From Hartmannibacter diazotrophicus (GTDB lineage: Bacteria > Pseudomonadota > Alphaproteobacteria > Rhizobiales > Pleomorphomonadaceae), in NCBI RefSeq assembly GCF_900231165.1, contig NZ_LT960614.1:3098550-3162549 (forward strand): 64,000 nucleotides of DNA, in the 5' to 3' direction. The notes beneath the pieces were generated by a model. The model searched no databases. It was given only the letters and a program-made list of their open reading frames with translations, and was not told where the DNA came from. Of this stretch, positions 16,353-24,802 are shown one piece after another (position 1 is the stretch's first letter; each line of letters starts with the position of its first letter). Both the position numbers and the translations under genes were made by a program.

Positions 16353-19109
16353 ATGTCGAACAAGATGCTGATAGATGCCACGCACCCGGAGGAAACCCGG
16401 GTCGTGGTCGTGAAAGGACAGCGTGTCGAGGAATTTGATTTCGAGTCCGCGAACCGTAAGCAGTTAAGAGGCAATATCTACCTGGCCAAGGTGACGAGGG
16501 TCGAACCTTCGCTTCAGGCTGCTTTTGTGGAATATGGCGGCAACCGCCACGGGTTCCTCGCCTTCTCCGAAATCCATCCGGACTATTATCAGATCCCGGT
16601 CGCGGACCGACAGGCGCTGCTCGACGCCGAGGCCGAGGAAGCCCGCGAGGAAGCCGAATCCCAGAACAATCGCCGTGGCCGCCGGCCGCGTGGCCGCAGC
16701 CGTAGCCGTGACAACGACGCGGCGGCGAACGGCAAGAATACCGACGAGTCGACCGTTGCCGCCAGCAGCGACGAGCCGGTCGTCAGGGAAGCCGCCGACG
16801 AGGCGGAAGAAAGGTCCTTCGATCAGGGCGAAGGTGTCGAGACCTTCGAAGCCGGTGCGGGGACCGTTTCGGACGATACGGCGAACGATGAGGCCACGGG
16901 TGACGCGGATGACACCGCATCCGGCGATGCCGCGTCCGACGACGAGGGCGAGGCCGTGCGTGCCCGCCGCGACGACCAGCATGACGACGACGACCACGAC
17001 GAGGACGACGCCTCCGACGAGGAGGACAGCGTCGAGTCCGTCGGCGCCGAGGATGCGCTCGAGGAATTGCCCGAGCGCCGCAAGCCGCGCATGCGGCAGT
17101 ACAAGATTCAGGAAGTCATCAAGCGCCGCCAGGTGCTGCTGGTGCAGGTCGTCAAGGAAGAGCGCGGCAACAAGGGCGCGGCGCTGACCACCTATCTCTC
17201 GCTCGCCGGCCGCTATTCGGTCCTGATGCCCAACACGGGCCGTGGAGGCGGCATCTCGCGCAAGATCACCAACCCCGCCGACCGCAAGCGCCTCAAGGAA
17301 GTCGCCCAGGAACTGGAGGTTCCGGACGGCATGGGGATCATCCTGCGCACGGCCGGCGCCAGCCGGACGAAGGCGGAGATCAAGCGCGACTTCGAATATC
17401 TCCTGCGTCTTTGGGAGAACGTGCGCGACTATACCTTGAAGTCGAGCGCGCCGATGCTCGTCTACGAGGAGGGCTCGCTGGTCAAGCGGTCGATCCGCGA
17501 CCTCTACAACAAGGACATCACCCAGGTCCTTGTGTCCGGCGACGAAGCCTATCGCGAGGCCAAGGACTTCATGCGCATGCTCATGCCGAGCCATGCCAAG
17601 AACGTCCAGCCCTACCGCGACACGGCGCCGATCTTCGCGCGCTATTCGGTCGAGCCGCAGCTCGACGCGATGTTCTCGCCCCAGGTCACGCTGCGCTCCG
17701 GCGGCTATCTGGTGATCAACCAGACCGAGGCGCTCGTCTCCATCGACGTGAACTCGGGCCGGTCGACGCGCGAGCACAACATCGAGGACACGGCCTACCA
17801 GACGAACATGGAAGCGGCCGAGGAAGTGGCCCGCCAGCTTCGCCTGCGCGACCTTGCCGGCCTCATCGTCATCGACTTCATCGACATGGAGGAGCCGCGC
17901 AACAACAAGGCCGTCGAGCGCAAGCTCAAGGACTGCCTGAAGAACGATCGCGCGCGCATCCAGGTCGGCCGCATCTCGCACTTCGGCCTCATGGAGATGA
18001 GCCGCCAGCGCATCCGCACCGGCGTTCTTGAAGGCTCCACCGAGGTCTGCCCGCACTGCCTTGGCGCCGGCATCGTCCGCTCCACGGAAAGCGTCGCGCT
18101 GCATGTGCTGCGCTCGCTGGAAGACCAGTTGCTGAAGGGCGTGACCCATCACCTGACCATCCGCACGCGCACCGCGGTCGCCCTCTACATCCTCAACCAG
18201 AAGCGCAAGCATCTGGGCGAGCTCGAGGAGCGCTTCGGCCTGACGATCACGATCTCCGCGGACGAGCACATGGCCGGCCAGCATTATGTGCTGGAACGCG
18301 GCGAGATCATCACCAACCCGATCCCTGCCCCGCAGTTCATTCATCCCGATACCGTCTATCCGGATGACGAGCTGGACGAGGTCGAGGAGATCGAAGAGGT
18401 CGAGGAGAGCCGCGAGGAACAGGACGACGGCGACGACGAAAGCCGTGGCCGCAACGGCAAGCGCCGTCGGCGCCGGCGTCGGCGGGGCGGCGATCAGCCC
18501 CCTGCCCAGGCCCAGCGTTCGCAGGAAGCCGAGACCGACGAGGGCTCCTCGGACGATGAGGACGAAGGCGACACCGCCGAGGCTCAGGCCGGCGACGATG
18601 GCCAGGGCGAGAATGGGCGGCGACGCTCGCGCCGCCGCGGTCGCCGTGGCGGACGACGCCGTGGCAACGGGACCGGAACGGACGCCAATGCGGCCGATGG
18701 CGAGTCGGACAAGGCAGCGGACGAGATGACCGCCAACGGCGACGAAGACGCCGAGGCTGTCGAGGTCTCTGCCGCTCCGGAGGCTGAGGTTCAGTCCGAG
18801 AGCCCTGCGGAGCTTCCGAATGAGGCTGAGGCAACGGTCGAGGTTCATGCAGAGACCGAGGTTGAAGCCGAAAGCCAGCCCGATGCCGAGGAAGGCACCG
18901 AGCCTCAGGAAACGGCCGCCGCCGAGGAACCGGCAACGGAGACCGTGACCGAAGAAGCGCCTGAGGAAAGCCGCGAGGCGGAACTTGAGACGGTCGATGC
19001 AGGGGCTCCTGCATCCAGCACCTCCTCGGGCGCTGCATCAGCTCCCGAGCCCGAGGACGACGATCGTCCCAAGCGCAGCGGCTGGTGGCAGCGCAGATCC
19101 TTCTTCTGA
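16353..19109 (+). CDS. rne: Ribonuclease E
   Basis: 918 residues from the ATG at 16353 (MSNKMLIDATHPEETRVVVV); a TTG three bases upstream is in frame. RNase E is the main endonuclease of mRNA decay and rRNA processing and scaffolds the degradosome. The S1 domain is split by an acidic, low-complexity insertion (about residues 92-245), as known for alphaproteobacteria. The DNase I-like domain has the two magnesium-binding aspartates (SIDVNSG, Asp465; VIDFIDM, Asp508), and the zinc-link CPHCLGAG (Cys566, Cys569) is intact. The C-terminal 300 residues are disordered, with alternating arginine-rich and acidic blocks, ending SGWWQRRSFF. A strong terminator follows 31 bases after the stop. Confidence 0.97.
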   Translation: MSNKMLIDATHPEETRVVVVKGQRVEEFDFESANRKQLRGNIYLAKVTRVEPSLQAAFVEYGGNRHGFLAFSEIHPDYYQIPVADRQALLDAEAEEAREEAESQNNRRGRRPRGRSRSRDNDAAANGKNTDESTVAASSDEPVVREAADEAEERSFDQGEGVETFEAGAGTVSDDTANDEATGDADDTASGDAASDDEGEAVRARRDDQHDDDDHDEDDASDEEDSVESVGAEDALEELPERRKPRMRQYKIQEVIKRRQVLLVQVVKEERGNKGAALTTYLSLAGRYSVLMPNTGRGGGISRKITNPADRKRLKEVAQELEVPDGMGIILRTAGASRTKAEIKRDFEYLLRLWENVRDYTLKSSAPMLVYEEGSLVKRSIRDLYNKDITQVLVSGDEAYREAKDFMRMLMPSHAKNVQPYRDTAPIFARYSVEPQLDAMFSPQVTLRSGGYLVINQTEALVSIDVNSGRSTREHNIEDTAYQTNMEAAEEVARQLRLRDLAGLIVIDFIDMEEPRNNKAVERKLKDCLKNDRARIQVGRISHFGLMEMSRQRIRTGVLEGSTEVCPHCLGAGIVRSTESVALHVLRSLEDQLLKGVTHHLTIRTRTAVALYILNQKRKHLGELEERFGLTITISADEHMAGQHYVLERGEIITNPIPAPQFIHPDTVYPDDELDEVEEIEEVEESREEQDDGDDESRGRNGKRRRRRRRRGGDQPPAQAQRSQEAETDEGSSDDEDEGDTAEAQAGDDGQGENGRRRSRRRGRRGGRRRGNGTGTDANAADGESDKAADEMTANGDEDAEAVEVSAAPEAEVQSESPAELPNEAEATVEVHAETEVEAESQPDAEEGTEPQETAAAEEPATETVTEEAPEESREAELETVDAGAPASSTSSGAASAPEPEDDDRPKRSGWWQRRSFF

Positions 19110-19139
19110 AGAGCTCTGTTCAAATCGAGATCATGAAAG

Positions 19140-19176
19140 GCTCAGGCGGCATCCCCTTGCCGCCTGAGCTTTTTTT
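19140..19176 (+). terminator. Strong intrinsic terminator of rne, overlapping the end of a convergent gene
   Basis: Perfect 11-bp stem GCTCAGGCGGC (19140-19150) and GCCGCCTGAGC (19159-19169), 8-base loop, then seven T. It lies inside the last codons and stop of the minus-strand permease gene (19142-20005). On the minus strand the T-run is poor, so it mainly serves rne. Confidence 0.9.
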
Positions 19177-20005
19177 CGAGCGCCCTGACGCCGAGCGACA
19201 GGCTGACCGTCGTCACCAGATAGATGAAGGCGACGACGTTGTAGGTCTCGAAAAAGAGGAAGGTCGAGGAGGAGTAGACCTTTCCAAGCTGCGTGACGTC
19301 CTGGACGCCGAGCACGGAAACGAGCGAGGAATCCTTGATCATCGCGACGAAATCGTTGCCGAGCGGCGGCAGGATCGTGCGGAACGCCTGCGGCATGACC
19401 ACCAGCCGGAAGGTCTGCCAGCGCGTCATGCCAAGCGCCCGGGCCGCCTCCACCTGCCCCGCGCCGACGGCTGCGATGCCCGCGCGGAAGACCTCAGACA
19501 GGAAGGCGGCGTAGCTCAGGACGAGGGCAAGGATCGCGCGCCAGACGAGATCGAAATCGCGGATAAGCACCGCCTTCATCAGTCCGGCCGAGACAAGCGG
19601 CGCGATGACGAAATTGACGGCGGCGATGAGAGCCGGCGCGCCGACGAAGGCGATGTAGAAGAGCAGCACCAGAACCGGCACGCCGCGCATGATCTCGACA
19701 TAGAAGATCGCGGCTTCCCTGACGATGCGCAAACGCGACGATTGCGCCGTCGCGATTGCAAGGCCCAGCGCGGCAGCGCCGAAAAAGGCAACGACCGTGA
19801 CGAAGAGCATCGTGCCGATGCCGGCGGAAAGGGCGTGGAAGATCGTGCGATAGTCCGCATCGGCTGCAATGACGACGGCGAAACCGACCGCGCAGATGAC
19901 GGCCGCGACAAGCCACCAGGGAAGCTGGTCAAGCCGCTTCCTCAGTGCCGACTTCGGCCGCGGGCCGGCTTCGCTCAATTGGCGCTCGCGTAGTCGAAGA
20001 ACCAC
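19142..20005 (-). CDS. Amino-acid ABC transporter permease (HisM/GlnP type)
   Basis: 287 residues from a GTG at 20003-20005, overlapping the upstream binding-protein gene by 31 bases; a TTG at 19978 that overlaps its stop is an alternative start. About five membrane helices are visible, and the EAA loop that contacts the ATPase is clear (EAARALGMTRWQTFRLVVMPQAFRTILPP). This is the inner-membrane channel of a polar amino-acid importer. No second permease or ATPase gene adjoins it, so the ATPase must come from elsewhere. Its final codons form the rne terminator stem. Confidence 0.88.
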   Translation of the reverse strand: MVLRLRERQLSEAGPRPKSALRKRLDQLPWWLVAAVICAVGFAVVIAADADYRTIFHALSAGIGTMLFVTVVAFFGAAALGLAIATAQSSRLRIVREAAIFYVEIMRGVPVLVLLFYIAFVGAPALIAAVNFVIAPLVSAGLMKAVLIRDFDLVWRAILALVLSYAAFLSEVFRAGIAAVGAGQVEAARALGMTRWQTFRLVVMPQAFRTILPPLGNDFVAMIKDSSLVSVLGVQDVTQLGKVYSSSTFLFFETYNVVAFIYLVTTVSLSLGVRALEKKLRRQGDAA

Positions 20006-20769
20006 TTCTTGTTCAGCGCCTCGATGGTGCCGTCGTCCTGCATCGACTTGATCGCCGCATTGACGGGCTCGACGAGGTCCGAGCCCTTCTTGAAGATGAA
20101 GCCGAAGGATTCCGAACCGAGCGGCCCGCCGACCGTCTTGAAGCTGCCCGGCGAAGCGCCGATGTAGCCATTGGCCGAGGTCTGGTCCATCAGCACCGTG
20201 TCGACATCGCCGGCCTTGAGAGCCTGAACCGTGGCCCCGAAGGTCTCGAAGAGCTTGATGCGTGGGTTCTGCTCATTGCCATCGAGCACGTTGTAGACGG
20301 CCGTGTAGAAATTGGTCGTGCCCGGCTGGGCGCCGACCAGAAGGTCCGGGTTCTCGCCGAAGCTCTTGGCGTCGGTGAACCGCGTTTCGTCGGCCCGCAC
20401 CAGCATGAACTGCTCGGAGATCATGTAGGGGATCGAGAAGTCCACCTGCTCCTTGCGCTCGTCGTTGATGGTGATGCCGTCCATGCCAACGTCGAACTGG
20501 CCTTCGCGCACCGACTGGATCATCGCGTCCCAGCTCGACAGCTTCCAGTCGACCTTGGCGTTGAGCCGCTTGGCGATCTCGTTGAAGGCGTCATACTCCC
20601 AGCCCATCCCCTCGCCCGTCTTCGGATCGACGAAATTCAGCGGCGTATAGGCGTTTTCCGTCACCGCGACGATGGTGCGGCCACCGAGATCGGGAAGGTC
20701 GGCGGCATTGGCCGATCCCGCCATGAAGCTGAGCGCAAGTGCGAGGGTCGAAGCGAGAATGGACCGCAT
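19975..20769 (-). CDS. Amino-acid ABC transporter substrate-binding protein (family 3)
   Basis: 264 residues from the ATG at 20767-20769, chosen because the signal peptide starts there (MRSILASTLALALSFMAGSANA). The mature protein has the two-lobed family 3 fold with typical strings: TENAYTPLNFVDPKTGEGMGWEYD, SWDAMIQSVREGQFDVGMDGI and TINDERKEQVDFSIPYM. It captures a polar amino acid in the periplasm; the substrate cannot be read from sequence. It overlaps the permease gene downstream, so the two are translated together. Confidence 0.9.
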   Translation of the reverse strand: MRSILASTLALALSFMAGSANAADLPDLGGRTIVAVTENAYTPLNFVDPKTGEGMGWEYDAFNEIAKRLNAKVDWKLSSWDAMIQSVREGQFDVGMDGITINDERKEQVDFSIPYMISEQFMLVRADETRFTDAKSFGENPDLLVGAQPGTTNFYTAVYNVLDGNEQNPRIKLFETFGATVQALKAGDVDTVLMDQTSANGYIGASPGSFKTVGGPLGSESFGFIFKKGSDLVEPVNAAIKSMQDDGTIEALNKKWFFDYASAN

Positions 20770-20853
20770 GGGGAGCTCCGCAAGCAGATATGATGACACA
20801 AGACACGACAGGCCCCTGAAACAGGGAACGGTCACGAAGGATGTCACGGAGCC

Positions 20854-21216
20854 CTAGCCCCGTCCAAGGCCCTTTTCCGCAAGTTCCTCCAGATAGCCCG
20901 TCCAGAAACGGTCGTGCTCGGCCCCGAGCTGGTAGAGGTAGTCCCAGGTGTAGAGGCCGCTGTCATGCATGTCGTCGAAGGTCAGCCGCACCGCATAGGA
21001 GCCGACCGGCGAGACGCCGAGGATCTGCACATTGCGCTTGCCGGGCACCGTCTGGCGTTGGTCCGGGCTATGCCCCTGCACCTCGGCGGAGGGCGAGAGC
21101 ACCCGCAGGTATTCTGCCGCAAGATCGAATGTCGCGCCGCCGTCGAAGGTGACCGTCAGGCTCTTCTTGTCCTTGGAAAGGCGGATTTCGGTGGGCCAAT
21201 GACCGCTGGCAGACAT
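20854..21216 (-). CDS. DUF971 domain protein (GBBH-like N-terminal fold)
   Basis: 120 residues from the ATG at 21214-21216 (MSASGHWPTEIRLSKDKKSLTV). The pattern TFDGGATFDLAAEYLRVLSPSAEVQGH ... QTVPGKRNVQILGVSPVGSYAVRLTFDDMHDSGLYTW is that of DUF971, the domain also found at the N-terminus of gamma-butyrobetaine hydroxylase and fused to Mrp/ApbC-type proteins. The two SPSAEVQGH and HDSG blocks are the most conserved parts. No enzymatic role is established for the stand-alone form. It is divergent from moaA, which may hint at a link with cofactor or Fe-S assembly; that is inference. Confidence 0.85.
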   Translation of the reverse strand: MSASGHWPTEIRLSKDKKSLTVTFDGGATFDLAAEYLRVLSPSAEVQGHSPDQRQTVPGKRNVQILGVSPVGSYAVRLTFDDMHDSGLYTWDYLYQLGAEHDRFWTGYLEELAEKGLGRG

Positions 21217-21290
21217 GACGACGACTCCTGACAAGCCCCGATTGGCTCCGAACTGGCATTTTCGTGATCGCGGAACAGTTGGTATGACGA

Positions 21291-21301
21291 GGAACCGTTC
21301 C
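21291..21301. promoter_or_regulatory. Candidate operator: palindrome GGAAC-C-GTTCC
   Basis: Located between divergent DUF971 and moaA genes. It is the reverse complement of the site at 5216-5226. Another GGAAC lies ten bases upstream. Symmetry and placement suggest a regulator site, without a known consensus. Confidence 0.3.
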
Positions 21302-21324
21302 TACATCGCTTGTGAGGAGACCTA

Positions 21325-21344
21325 ACGGCCATTATGTTGGCCGT
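21325..21344 (+). other. Hairpin upstream of moaA
   Basis: Perfect 7-bp inverted repeat ACGGCCA / TGGCCGT with a 6-base loop, 56 bases before the moaA start. No T-run follows; either a protein site or an mRNA leader element. Confidence 0.35.
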
Positions 21345-21400
21345 CAAACGGTCCCGCGTTCTTCGCTGCATAAACCAATGGACCGAACTGGGAGACACTC

Positions 21401-22444
21401 ATGGGATTTCCGGGCCACCCGACCGGACAGGACGGTCTTGATACGCGCGCGCCACTGATCGACCCGTTCGGGCGCTCTGTGACCTATCTGCGCGTTTCGG
21501 TCACCGACCGCTGTGATTTCCGCTGTGTCTACTGCATGGCCGAGAACATGACCTTCCTGCCGAAGAAGGACATCCTGAGCCTGGAGGAACTCGACCGCCT
21601 CTGCTCGGCCTTCATCGACAAGGGCGTCGACAAGCTGCGCATCACCGGCGGCGAACCGCTGGTGCGCAAGAACATCATGACGCTGTTCCACGACCTGTCG
21701 CGCCATCTCGCCAGCGGCCGCCTCAAGGAACTGACGCTGACGACCAACGGCTCGCAGCTTGCCCGCTATGCGGACGAACTCGCCGACTGCGGCGTCAAGC
21801 GCATCAACGTCTCCATCGACACGCTCGATGCGGACAAGTTCCACCAGATCACCCGATGGGGCCATCTCGACAAGGTTCTGGAAGGCGTCGAGGCCGCAAA
21901 GCGCGCGGGCATTCAGGTCAAGATCAATGCCGTGGCGCTGAAGGATGTCAACGAGCACGAAATCCCGGACATGATCCGCTGGGCGCATGGCGAAGGCCAT
22001 GACCTGACCCTGATCGAGACCATGCCGCTCGGCGACATCGAGGGCGACCGCACCGACCAGTATCTGCCGCTCTCCCGCGTGCGCGCCGACCTGATGGACC
22101 GCTTCACGCTGACCGACATCCCCTACAAGACCGGCGGGCCCGCCCGCTATGTCGAAGTGGAGGAGACCGGCGGCCGGCTCGGCTTCATCACGCCGATGAC
22201 GCACAATTTCTGCGAAAGCTGCAACCGGGTCCGCGTCACCTGCACCGGCACGCTCTTCATGTGCCTTGGCCAGGAAGATGCCGCCGACCTTCGCGCCGCC
22301 CTCAGGGCCTCCGAGAGCGACGATCTCCTGAAGCTCGCCATCGACGAAGCGATCTCGCGCAAGCCCAAGGGTCATGACTTCATCATTGACCGCGTGCGCA
22401 AGGCGCCCGCCGTCTCGCGTCACATGTCGATGACCGGCGGCTGA
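21401..22444 (+). CDS. moaA: GTP 3',8-cyclase (molybdenum cofactor biosynthesis protein A)
   Basis: 347 residues. MoaA is the radical SAM enzyme that converts GTP to 3',8-cyclo-GTP, the first step of molybdopterin synthesis. The N-terminal cluster motif is CDFRCVYC, followed by [14 protein letters not shown]. The C-terminal cluster uses [11 protein letters not shown] and a further Cys in LFMC, and the protein ends with the functionally required Gly-Gly. A GGGAG ribosome site (CTGGGAGAC) precedes the ATG. moaB, moaC, moaD and moaE are not in the window; mobAB and moeA lie downstream on the same strand. Confidence 0.97.
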   Translation: MGFPGHPTGQDGLDTRAPLIDPFGRSVTYLRVSVTDRCDFRCVYCMAENMTFLPKKDILSLEELDRLCSAFIDKGVDKLRITGGEPLVRKNIMTLFHDLSRHLASGRLKELTLTTNGSQLARYADELADCGVKRINVSIDTLDADKFHQITRWGHLDKVLEGVEAAKRAGIQVKINAVALKDVNEHEIPDMIRWAHGEGHDLTLIETMPLGDIEGDRTDQYLPLSRVRADLMDRFTLTDIPYKTGGPARYVEVEETGGRLGFITPMTHNFCESCNRVRVTCTGTLFMCLGQEDAADLRAALRASESDDLLKLAIDEAISRKPKGHDFIIDRVRKAPAVSRHMSMTGG

Positions 22445-22611
22445 GGCAATCAGGCAACAGAGGGGTGAAAACCATGCCACTGGTCTGCGATGCAGGCCGG
22501 TGCAATACGGCCATGCGTTTTCCGGCATCGACTTTCGCCGCGCAATGGGACATTGCTGCCTGATCCATTCGATTCCAGCCTTGCGGACCGGCCAGCGCCA
22601 CCTCCCATTCC

Positions 22612-23535
22612 ATGAACGATTTTCGCCAGACCCTCATCGGCATCGGCGCCATCATGGCGTCGAGCGCCTGCTTCATCACCAACGACACGCTGATGAAACT
22701 GGCAAGCAGCGACCTGCCGCTCGGACAGGTCATGCTGGTGCGCGGGCTGATCGCGAGCGCGCTCATCATGGCCGTTGCCTGGCACTTCAGGGCCTTTCAC
22801 GGCGCCCGGCAGCATTTGACCGGGCTCTTCGGCCTGCGCACGCTCGGCGAGGTCGGGGCCATGGTCCTCTACCTGACCGCCCTCTTCCACATGCCAATCG
22901 CCAACTCCACGGCGATCATGCAGATCGTCCCGCTGATGATGACGGCCGCCGGTGCGGTCTTCCTCGGCGACAAGGTCGGCTGGCGCCGTTGGGGGGCGGT
23001 CGCCGTGGGCTTTGCCGGCATCCTGATCATCGTCCGGCCCGGCGCTGAAGGCTTCAACATCTTCTCGATTTTGGCCCTTGGCGCGGCAGTCTCCGTCACA
23101 TTGCGCGATCTTGCGACACGCCGGTTTCCGCCTTCCATGCCGACGCTTCTCGTCACGGCGATCACCACAGTCGTCGTCATGCTCGTCGGCGGTGTCATTT
23201 CAGCCGGTCAGGCCGTTTCCGGCACGCAGTTCCAGCCGCTGACGCTCGAAGTCCTCCTGCTTCTGACCGGCAGCGCCTGTTTCGTCCTCGGCGGCTACAC
23301 GATGGTCATCGTCGCCATGCGCCATGGCGACACGCTGACGGTAGCGCCTTTCCGCTACACCCAGGTCCTATGGGCCATCGTCGCCGGATTTCTCATCTGG
23401 GGCCAAGTTCCCGAACCGCTCACTTTCCTCGGCATCGCCATCGTCGTCGGTTCCGGCATTTACACGGTCCAGCGCGAACGCATACGCCAGCGGGCGGAAA
23501 AGCGGGCCGCGACGGCGTTGATCACCAATCGCTGA
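22612..23535 (+). CDS. EamA/DMT-family transporter
   Basis: 307 residues with about ten hydrophobic segments forming two tandem EamA repeats. The first repeat opens LIGIGAIMASSACFITNDTLMKLAS and the second half begins around LALGAAVSVTLRDLATRRF. DMT transporters export or import small metabolites such as amino acids or nucleosides; the substrate cannot be read here. It sits between moaA and mobAB without overlapping either, 167 bases after moaA, so a functional tie to molybdenum cofactor is not shown. Confidence 0.9.
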   Translation: MNDFRQTLIGIGAIMASSACFITNDTLMKLASSDLPLGQVMLVRGLIASALIMAVAWHFRAFHGARQHLTGLFGLRTLGEVGAMVLYLTALFHMPIANSTAIMQIVPLMMTAAGAVFLGDKVGWRRWGAVAVGFAGILIIVRPGAEGFNIFSILALGAAVSVTLRDLATRRFPPSMPTLLVTAITTVVVMLVGGVISAGQAVSGTQFQPLTLEVLLLLTGSACFVLGGYTMVIVAMRHGDTLTVAPFRYTQVLWAIVAGFLIWGQVPEPLTFLGIAIVVGSGIYTVQRERIRQRAEKRAATALITNR

Positions 23536-23638
23536 TCTGCGTCATCCTGCGGGCAAGACGTCTTCTCCGCCCCGGATGGTTGCGGCCCGGATCGCCCCCG
23601 CATAGCTTCCCATCCGGGACGAGCAGAGGAGAACGACT

Positions 23639-24802
23639 GTGGAGCGCGGGAAACCGGGATTGCCGATTGCGGGCTGCCTTCTGGCTGGCGGCCTGTCGCG
23701 GCGCATGGGCGGCAACGACAAGAGCCTCATCGAGCTTGGCGGCAAGACGCTGGCCCGCCATGCGATCGACCGTCTCCGTCCGCAGGTCGCCACCCTCTTC
23801 ATCAACGCCAACGGCGATCCCTCCCGTTTCTCGGACCTCGCGTTGCCGGTCGTGGCCGACGAGATCTCCGGCCACCAGGGCCCGCTTGCCGGCGTCGAGG
23901 CCGCGCTCTCCTTCGCGGCGCGCTACCTGCCGGGCATCACCCATGTGCTGACCAGCGCCGCGGACACCCCCTTCATTCCGCGCGACCTTGCCGAGCGCCT
24001 GATGGCAGCGGGTAAGCCCGGCGACATCGTCGTTGCCCGGTCTGCCGCCGGCACTCATCCCGTCAGCGCCCTCTGGCCGCTCGTCGTCGCACCGAAGCTG
24101 CGCGAGGTGCTGGCGGCCGGCGAGCGCAAGGTCATGAAATTCGTCGACGACCACCCGCATGCCGAGGCCCTGTTCGAACCGATCCGGAGCCGCGGCAACA
24201 GCATCGATCCCTTCTTCAACATCAACACGCCCGACGACCTGAAGATCGCAGAGGCCTTCTGGACGGCTGACGGCGACATTCCGCCGGGCCTGCCCGTGAT
24301 CGGCGTCGCCGGCTGGAAGAATTCCGGCAAGACGACCCTCGTCGTCCGTCTCGTCAGCGAACTCGTCTCGCGCGGCTTCCGCGTCTCGACCGTCAAGCAC
24401 GCCCACCACAAGTTCGACATCGACCACGAAGGCACCGATTCCTGGCGACACCGCGAGGCGGGAGCCAAAGAAGTCTGCCTCGTCTCGACCCGCCGCGTCG
24501 CGTCCCAGCTCGAATTGCGCGGCGATCCCGAGCCGCCGCTGGGCGACATCCTTGCCGGGCTCGCTCCGACCGACATCATCATCGCCGAAGGCTTCAAGGA
24601 ATCGCCGATCCCGAAGATCGAGATCCGCCGCCTCGAGGCAAAGAGCCACGATCCCCTCGTCGACGCTGTGCCGAACGTGGTCGCCATCGTTGCTGATCAC
24701 CCGGTCGTCGATCTCAAGGGCCTTCCCGGATTTTCCATCGACGCCATCAGCGACATTGCCGACTTCGTGGCGCAGATGACCGCGGGAAAGACCCGGCCAT
24801 GA
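23639..24802 (+). CDS. mobAB: Fused MobA-MobB: Mo-cofactor guanylyltransferase plus GTP-binding adaptor
   Basis: 387 residues from a GTG at 23639 with GAGGAG seven bases upstream. Residues 1-205 are MobA, which links GMP to molybdopterin: nucleotide-binding LAGGLSRRMGG (15-25), then TSAADTPFIPRDL. Residues 215-387 are MobB, a GTP-binding helper: P-loop GVAGWKNSGKTTLV (222-235), then STVKHAHHKFDIDHEGTDS and DIIIAEGFKESPIPKIEI. These are separate genes in E. coli. The gene overlaps moeA by four bases (ATGA), so they are coupled. Product: the guanine-dinucleotide form of the cofactor, used by DMSO-reductase-type enzymes. Confidence 0.95.
   Translation: MERGKPGLPIAGCLLAGGLSRRMGGNDKSLIELGGKTLARHAIDRLRPQVATLFINANGDPSRFSDLALPVVADEISGHQGPLAGVEAALSFAARYLPGITHVLTSAADTPFIPRDLAERLMAAGKPGDIVVARSAAGTHPVSALWPLVVAPKLREVLAAGERKVMKFVDDHPHAEALFEPIRSRGNSIDPFFNINTPDDLKIAEAFWTADGDIPPGLPVIGVAGWKNSGKTTLVVRLVSELVSRGFRVSTVKHAHHKFDIDHEGTDSWRHREAGAKEVCLVSTRRVASQLELRGDPEPPLGDILAGLAPTDIIIAEGFKESPIPKIEIRRLEAKSHDPLVDAVPNVVAIVADHPVVDLKGLPGFSIDAISDIADFVAQMTAGKTRP

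Noticed and set aside
16464-18848. 794-codon open frame on the minus strand opposite rne
   Set aside because: Mirror of the rne codon pattern; no ribosome site or domain.
21301-21400. Possible molybdenum-cofactor riboswitch before moaA
   Set aside because: Only one simple hairpin is visible; the multi-stem architecture of that RNA class is not.
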